From: Prevotellaceae bacterium
Lineage (GTDB): Bacteria > Bacteroidota > Bacteroidia > Bacteroidales > Bacteroidaceae
Direction of reading: 5' to 3'
DNA length: 26,729 nucleotides
Assembly (NCBI GenBank): GCA_022508635.1
Contig: JAFLUV010000004.1
Coordinates: 1 to 26,729, forward strand
The notes beneath the pieces are model-generated. The model was given only the letters and a program-made list of their open reading frames with translations, did not search any database and was not told the origin of the DNA. Within the stretch, counting starts at the first letter, position 1; every line of letters begins with the position of its first letter. Shown piece by piece: positions 24,590 to 26,729 of this stretch. The position numbers and the translations under genes were made by a program.

Positions 24590-26038
24590 TTACAAGCTGT
24601 CGCCGAAGTCCTCACGATACTTTTCTGCGAGTTTCTCCTGCCAATAGCCAATTTCCTTCAGTCGACCAAAGAAGAAACGAAGTACAGAAGGCTCTTCTAC
24701 CCATTCCAGACCACCGATAAGCGCACGGTTATCCCATACCCACTTTACACGGTCGGCTACATACTTTAACTGTGAAAGTGTGTAGACACGACGGGGAACA
24801 GCAAGGCGCAACAGTTCCAGCTCTGCATGTGGTTCTGTCCCGTCAGGATTACGCTGCTCCGACAGCGTACCACGCTCCATGCCACGAATACCACCAGCAA
24901 TATACATGGCTGCTCCGACAGCACCGGCAGGATACTGACCATGAGGCAAATCGGGACAGAAGGCTCCGGCATCCAGATGACATCCCAAACCGCCGGCAGG
25001 CAGAATCACGGGCACACCATAGTCAGTGAGTTCTTTGGCAAGATAGTTGATGAACTCAGGTCCCTGATTGATATACTCCATGTCAAGCGACTCATAGAGT
25101 CCTTGTGCCATAGCCTCCATTGTACGCACATCCATACCACCATAGGTAAGGAATCCCTCATAGAGCGGGATAAACTCCATCAGACTACGAGTGTACCTGA
25201 GATCCTTCGACGTAATGATACCGCCCTTGGCAAAACCTAACTTACGGGCAGAGAAATATATGATATCAAAGTGATCTGCAAGCAAATGATAAATTTCCTT
25301 TGTATCCATATACTTGCAGCGTGCCTCGCGAGTCTTCATGAAGTAAACGTTATCCTGTAACAACGAAGCATCGAGAACCGACATTACTCCCATGTCATGA
25401 CAGATGTCGGTTACGGCAAGCATATTTTCAAGCGATACAGGCTGACCGCCAATGAGGTTAGTACCTGCCTCAACACGTACAAAAGCAACTTTTTCAGGAG
25501 TTATCTCAGTAATGCGACTGCGCAGGTTTTCAAGGTTGAAATCGCCTTTGAACGGATCATCACTCTGCGGCAGCAGTCCCTTCGCATCAATAAGTTCCTC
25601 TACAGAACCTCCAACACGTGTCACATGTGCTTTTGTAGTGGTGAAATGGAAATTCATCAATGCTACCATACCAGGCTTTACAAATGCCTCGGCAAGTATG
25701 TTCTCGCAAGCCCGACCTTGATGGGTAGGCAACACATTGTCAGTACCAAATACTTCCTTCACGGCAGCCTTTACCCTATCGAATGTCTCGGAACCTGCGT
25801 AGGAGTCATCGGCATGCATCATTGACGCAAACTGAAGGTCAGACATGCCGTTCACGCCCGAATCGGTAAGCATATCTATATATATATCCTTGTTTTGCAG
25901 CAAGAATGTATTATTACCTGCTTCCTGAATCTTCTTCAAACGTTCCTCAACTGGCAGAAGTGATAGCTTCTGAATCATTCGCACCTTGTGCATTTCGAGT
26001 GGAACCTGATTCTCACTCTTGTAAAATTTTACAGCCAT
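24590..26038 (-). CDS. PLP-dependent beta-eliminating lyase, tyrosine phenol-lyase-like (tryptophanase family)
   Basis: 482 residues of the fold-type I tryptophanase/tyrosine phenol-lyase family, which split aromatic amino acids to phenol or indole, pyruvate and ammonia. From memory of Citrobacter phenol-lyase, ours matches at the cofactor lysine Lys266 (SARKLG), PLP-pairing Asp223, Tyr80, Arg109 (HQGRACEN), Asn194 (GTNLIGGQPVS) and carboxylate-binding Arg411. At positions that separate the two activities it has the phenol-lyase set: FTTT (Thr133; tryptophanases have FDTT), Arg389 in MERG, and LRFF near 453-456 (tryptophanases have LRHF). Odd points: Leu226 where phenol-lyase has Arg in DATR; Asp in place of the Glu of GDEAY; one residue fewer, and a Lys, in the loop after the cofactor lysine; and a C-terminus about 20 residues longer. 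Automatic annotation may call it tryptophanase; the substrate is uncertain. Confidence 0.85.
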   Translation of the reverse strand: MAVKFYKSENQVPLEMHKVRMIQKLSLLPVEERLKKIQEAGNNTFLLQNKDIYIDMLTDSGVNGMSDLQFASMMHADDSYAGSETFDRVKAAVKEVFGTDNVLPTHQGRACENILAEAFVKPGMVALMNFHFTTTKAHVTRVGGSVEELIDAKGLLPQSDDPFKGDFNLENLRSRITEITPEKVAFVRVEAGTNLIGGQPVSLENMLAVTDICHDMGVMSVLDASLLQDNVYFMKTREARCKYMDTKEIYHLLADHFDIIYFSARKLGFAKGGIITSKDLRYTRSLMEFIPLYEGFLTYGGMDVRTMEAMAQGLYESLDMEYINQGPEFINYLAKELTDYGVPVILPAGGLGCHLDAGAFCPDLPHGQYPAGAVGAAMYIAGGIRGMERGTLSEQRNPDGTEPHAELELLRLAVPRRVYTLSQLKYVADRVKWVWDNRALIGGLEWVEEPSVLRFFFGRLKEIGYWQEKLAEKYREDFGDSL

Positions 26039-26067
26039 TTTTCTTTATATTTAAGTTAGCTTTTGCG

Positions 26068-26075
26068 CAAATTTA
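26068..26075 (-). promoter_or_regulatory. Probable -7 element of the lyase gene
   Basis: Read on the minus strand this is TAAATTTG, an exact TAnnTTTG, 29 bases before the ATG at 26038. No clear TTG sits at the expected -33 distance. The leader would be short and A/T-rich. Confidence 0.6.
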
Positions 26076-26168
26076 CAAAAAAATCAACAAAATAACAGAA
26101 TTATAGCAATGTAAAATCTCCTTTTTGTATTGTTTCTGTATTTTTTGTATCCAAATCACCTACTGTAA

Positions 26169-26729
26169 TTAGGAAAAAGAGGCATAATTCACACCCTCTT
26201 GTACTTTCTGTAATCCCAACTGTTGATAATTGAAGATCCGTGTGGCTTCCTTGGGCAGTCGCATAAAGTACTGCCCCTTCTTTCCGTCAGGCATGATCTG
26301 CTGGTGGCCGTGCCTCTCCTCGCTTTCCACCAGCACGCTGGCACCCAAATAGCCCGTGATGCGGTAGGAGTGGTTCCCGTCCCGCTTCACGACCAGATAG
26401 TCCCTCGCTATGACGATGTCGCCGTTGTAGTACATCTCACGCTCATTGAACCGGGGACTCACGTTGCCCGTCGAGACACGGAGCCTGCGGCAGGAGGTAT
26501 TGACCGAGTCGTGCTCATGGGAGTTGGCTATCTCGACGCCCGCAACCATCGCAAAGCCCGGGTACGAGTCATAGTACGCGTTGCCTACCGGATCCCAGTA
26601 GTTGTTGAGGAGTGAATGTGCTCCCGCCCATTCCCCGTGGAAGCAGCCCTCCTCCCACCGCACCCTGCCGTAAAGCCTCACGTCCAAGTCCCTCCCGAAC
26701 CGGTCTATCACCGTCGTCACATCCTCAAA
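26169..26729 (-). CDS. Unrecognised protein, N-terminus beyond the window
   Basis: 186 codons plus stop are present and the frame runs open to the window edge, so the true start is probably outside; a GTG at 26720 is possible but unsupported. I do not recognise the family. Visible are many aromatic and charged residues, a YYDSYPGFAMVAGVEIANSH stretch, a paired-strand pattern (MYYNGDIVIARDYLVVKRDG), and no membrane helix. Composition suggests a beta-rich domain. It is clearly richer in G+C than the lyase gene to its left, which it precedes on the same strand by 130 bases of A/T-rich DNA with its own -7 box, so the two need not be co-transcribed. Confidence 0.65.
   Translation of the reverse strand, partial: FEDVTTVIDRFGRDLDVRLYGRVRWEEGCFHGEWAGAHSLLNNYWDPVGNAYYDSYPGFAMVAGVEIANSHEHDSVNTSCRRLRVSTGNVSPRFNEREMYYNGDIVIARDYLVVKRDGNHSYRITGYLGASVLVESEERHGHQQIMPDGKKGQYFMRLPKEATRIFNYQQLGLQKVQEGVNYASFS

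Overview
The window looks like a chromosomal piece of a Bacteroidales bacterium, most likely Prevotella-like. The evidence is the promoter type (TAnnTTTG -7 boxes upstream of six genes, several with a TTG/TTTG about 20 bases further up, and no Shine-Dalgarno ladder), Bacteroidetes-specific families (OMP beta-barrel proteins with a CarboxypepD_reg-like N-terminus, DUF4468), and a C-terminal tail on the rhamnosidase that resembles the type IX secretion tails of Prevotella. No tRNA, rRNA, IS element, CRISPR array or prophage was seen. No gene-free stretch exceeds 300 bases.

Left part (1-8.7 kb). Four minus-strand genes are tightly spaced and run leftwards from a 1373-residue GH78 alpha-L-rhamnosidase: a free-standing B3/B4 domain protein, endonuclease III (nth), and a secreted two-domain sialate O-acetylesterase whose last few residues are cut by the window edge. 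An AraC-family regulator is transcribed divergently from the rhamnosidase and is its obvious candidate regulator. The theme is plant or host glycan breakdown, with a DNA-repair gene in the same transcription unit.

Middle part (8.7-17.9 kb). A large outer-membrane beta-barrel protein lies downstream of dihydroorotase (pyrC), and guaA is divergent from pyrC, so de novo pyrimidine and GMP synthesis are back to back. A 63-residue cysteine-rich lipoprotein is convergent to guaA and shares a bidirectional terminator with it. It is divergent from mtaB (tRNA ms2t6A methylthiotransferase), which overlaps a GT2 glycosyltransferase by 4 bases.

Right part (18.0-26.7 kb). A complete tripartite efflux set (TolC-like channel, MacA-like lipoprotein adaptor, separate MacB-type ATPase and permease) is followed without a visible promoter or terminator by a DUF4468 protein and a GH43 glycosidase, giving a probable six-gene operon. 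It ends at a long symmetric terminator shared with a convergent PLP-dependent lyase of the tyrosine phenol-lyase/tryptophanase family. The lyase keeps the phenol-lyase substrate residues but has unusual changes around the cofactor. A partial unrecognised gene closes the window.

No wholly new multi-gene system is obvious. The points most worth a second look are the divergent phenol-lyase-like enzyme, the CC-pair lipoprotein, the apparently leaderless mtaB promoter, a hairpin holding the stop codons of two convergent genes, the double lectin-like insertion in the rhamnosidase, and a 22-bp-period triple repeat before guaA.
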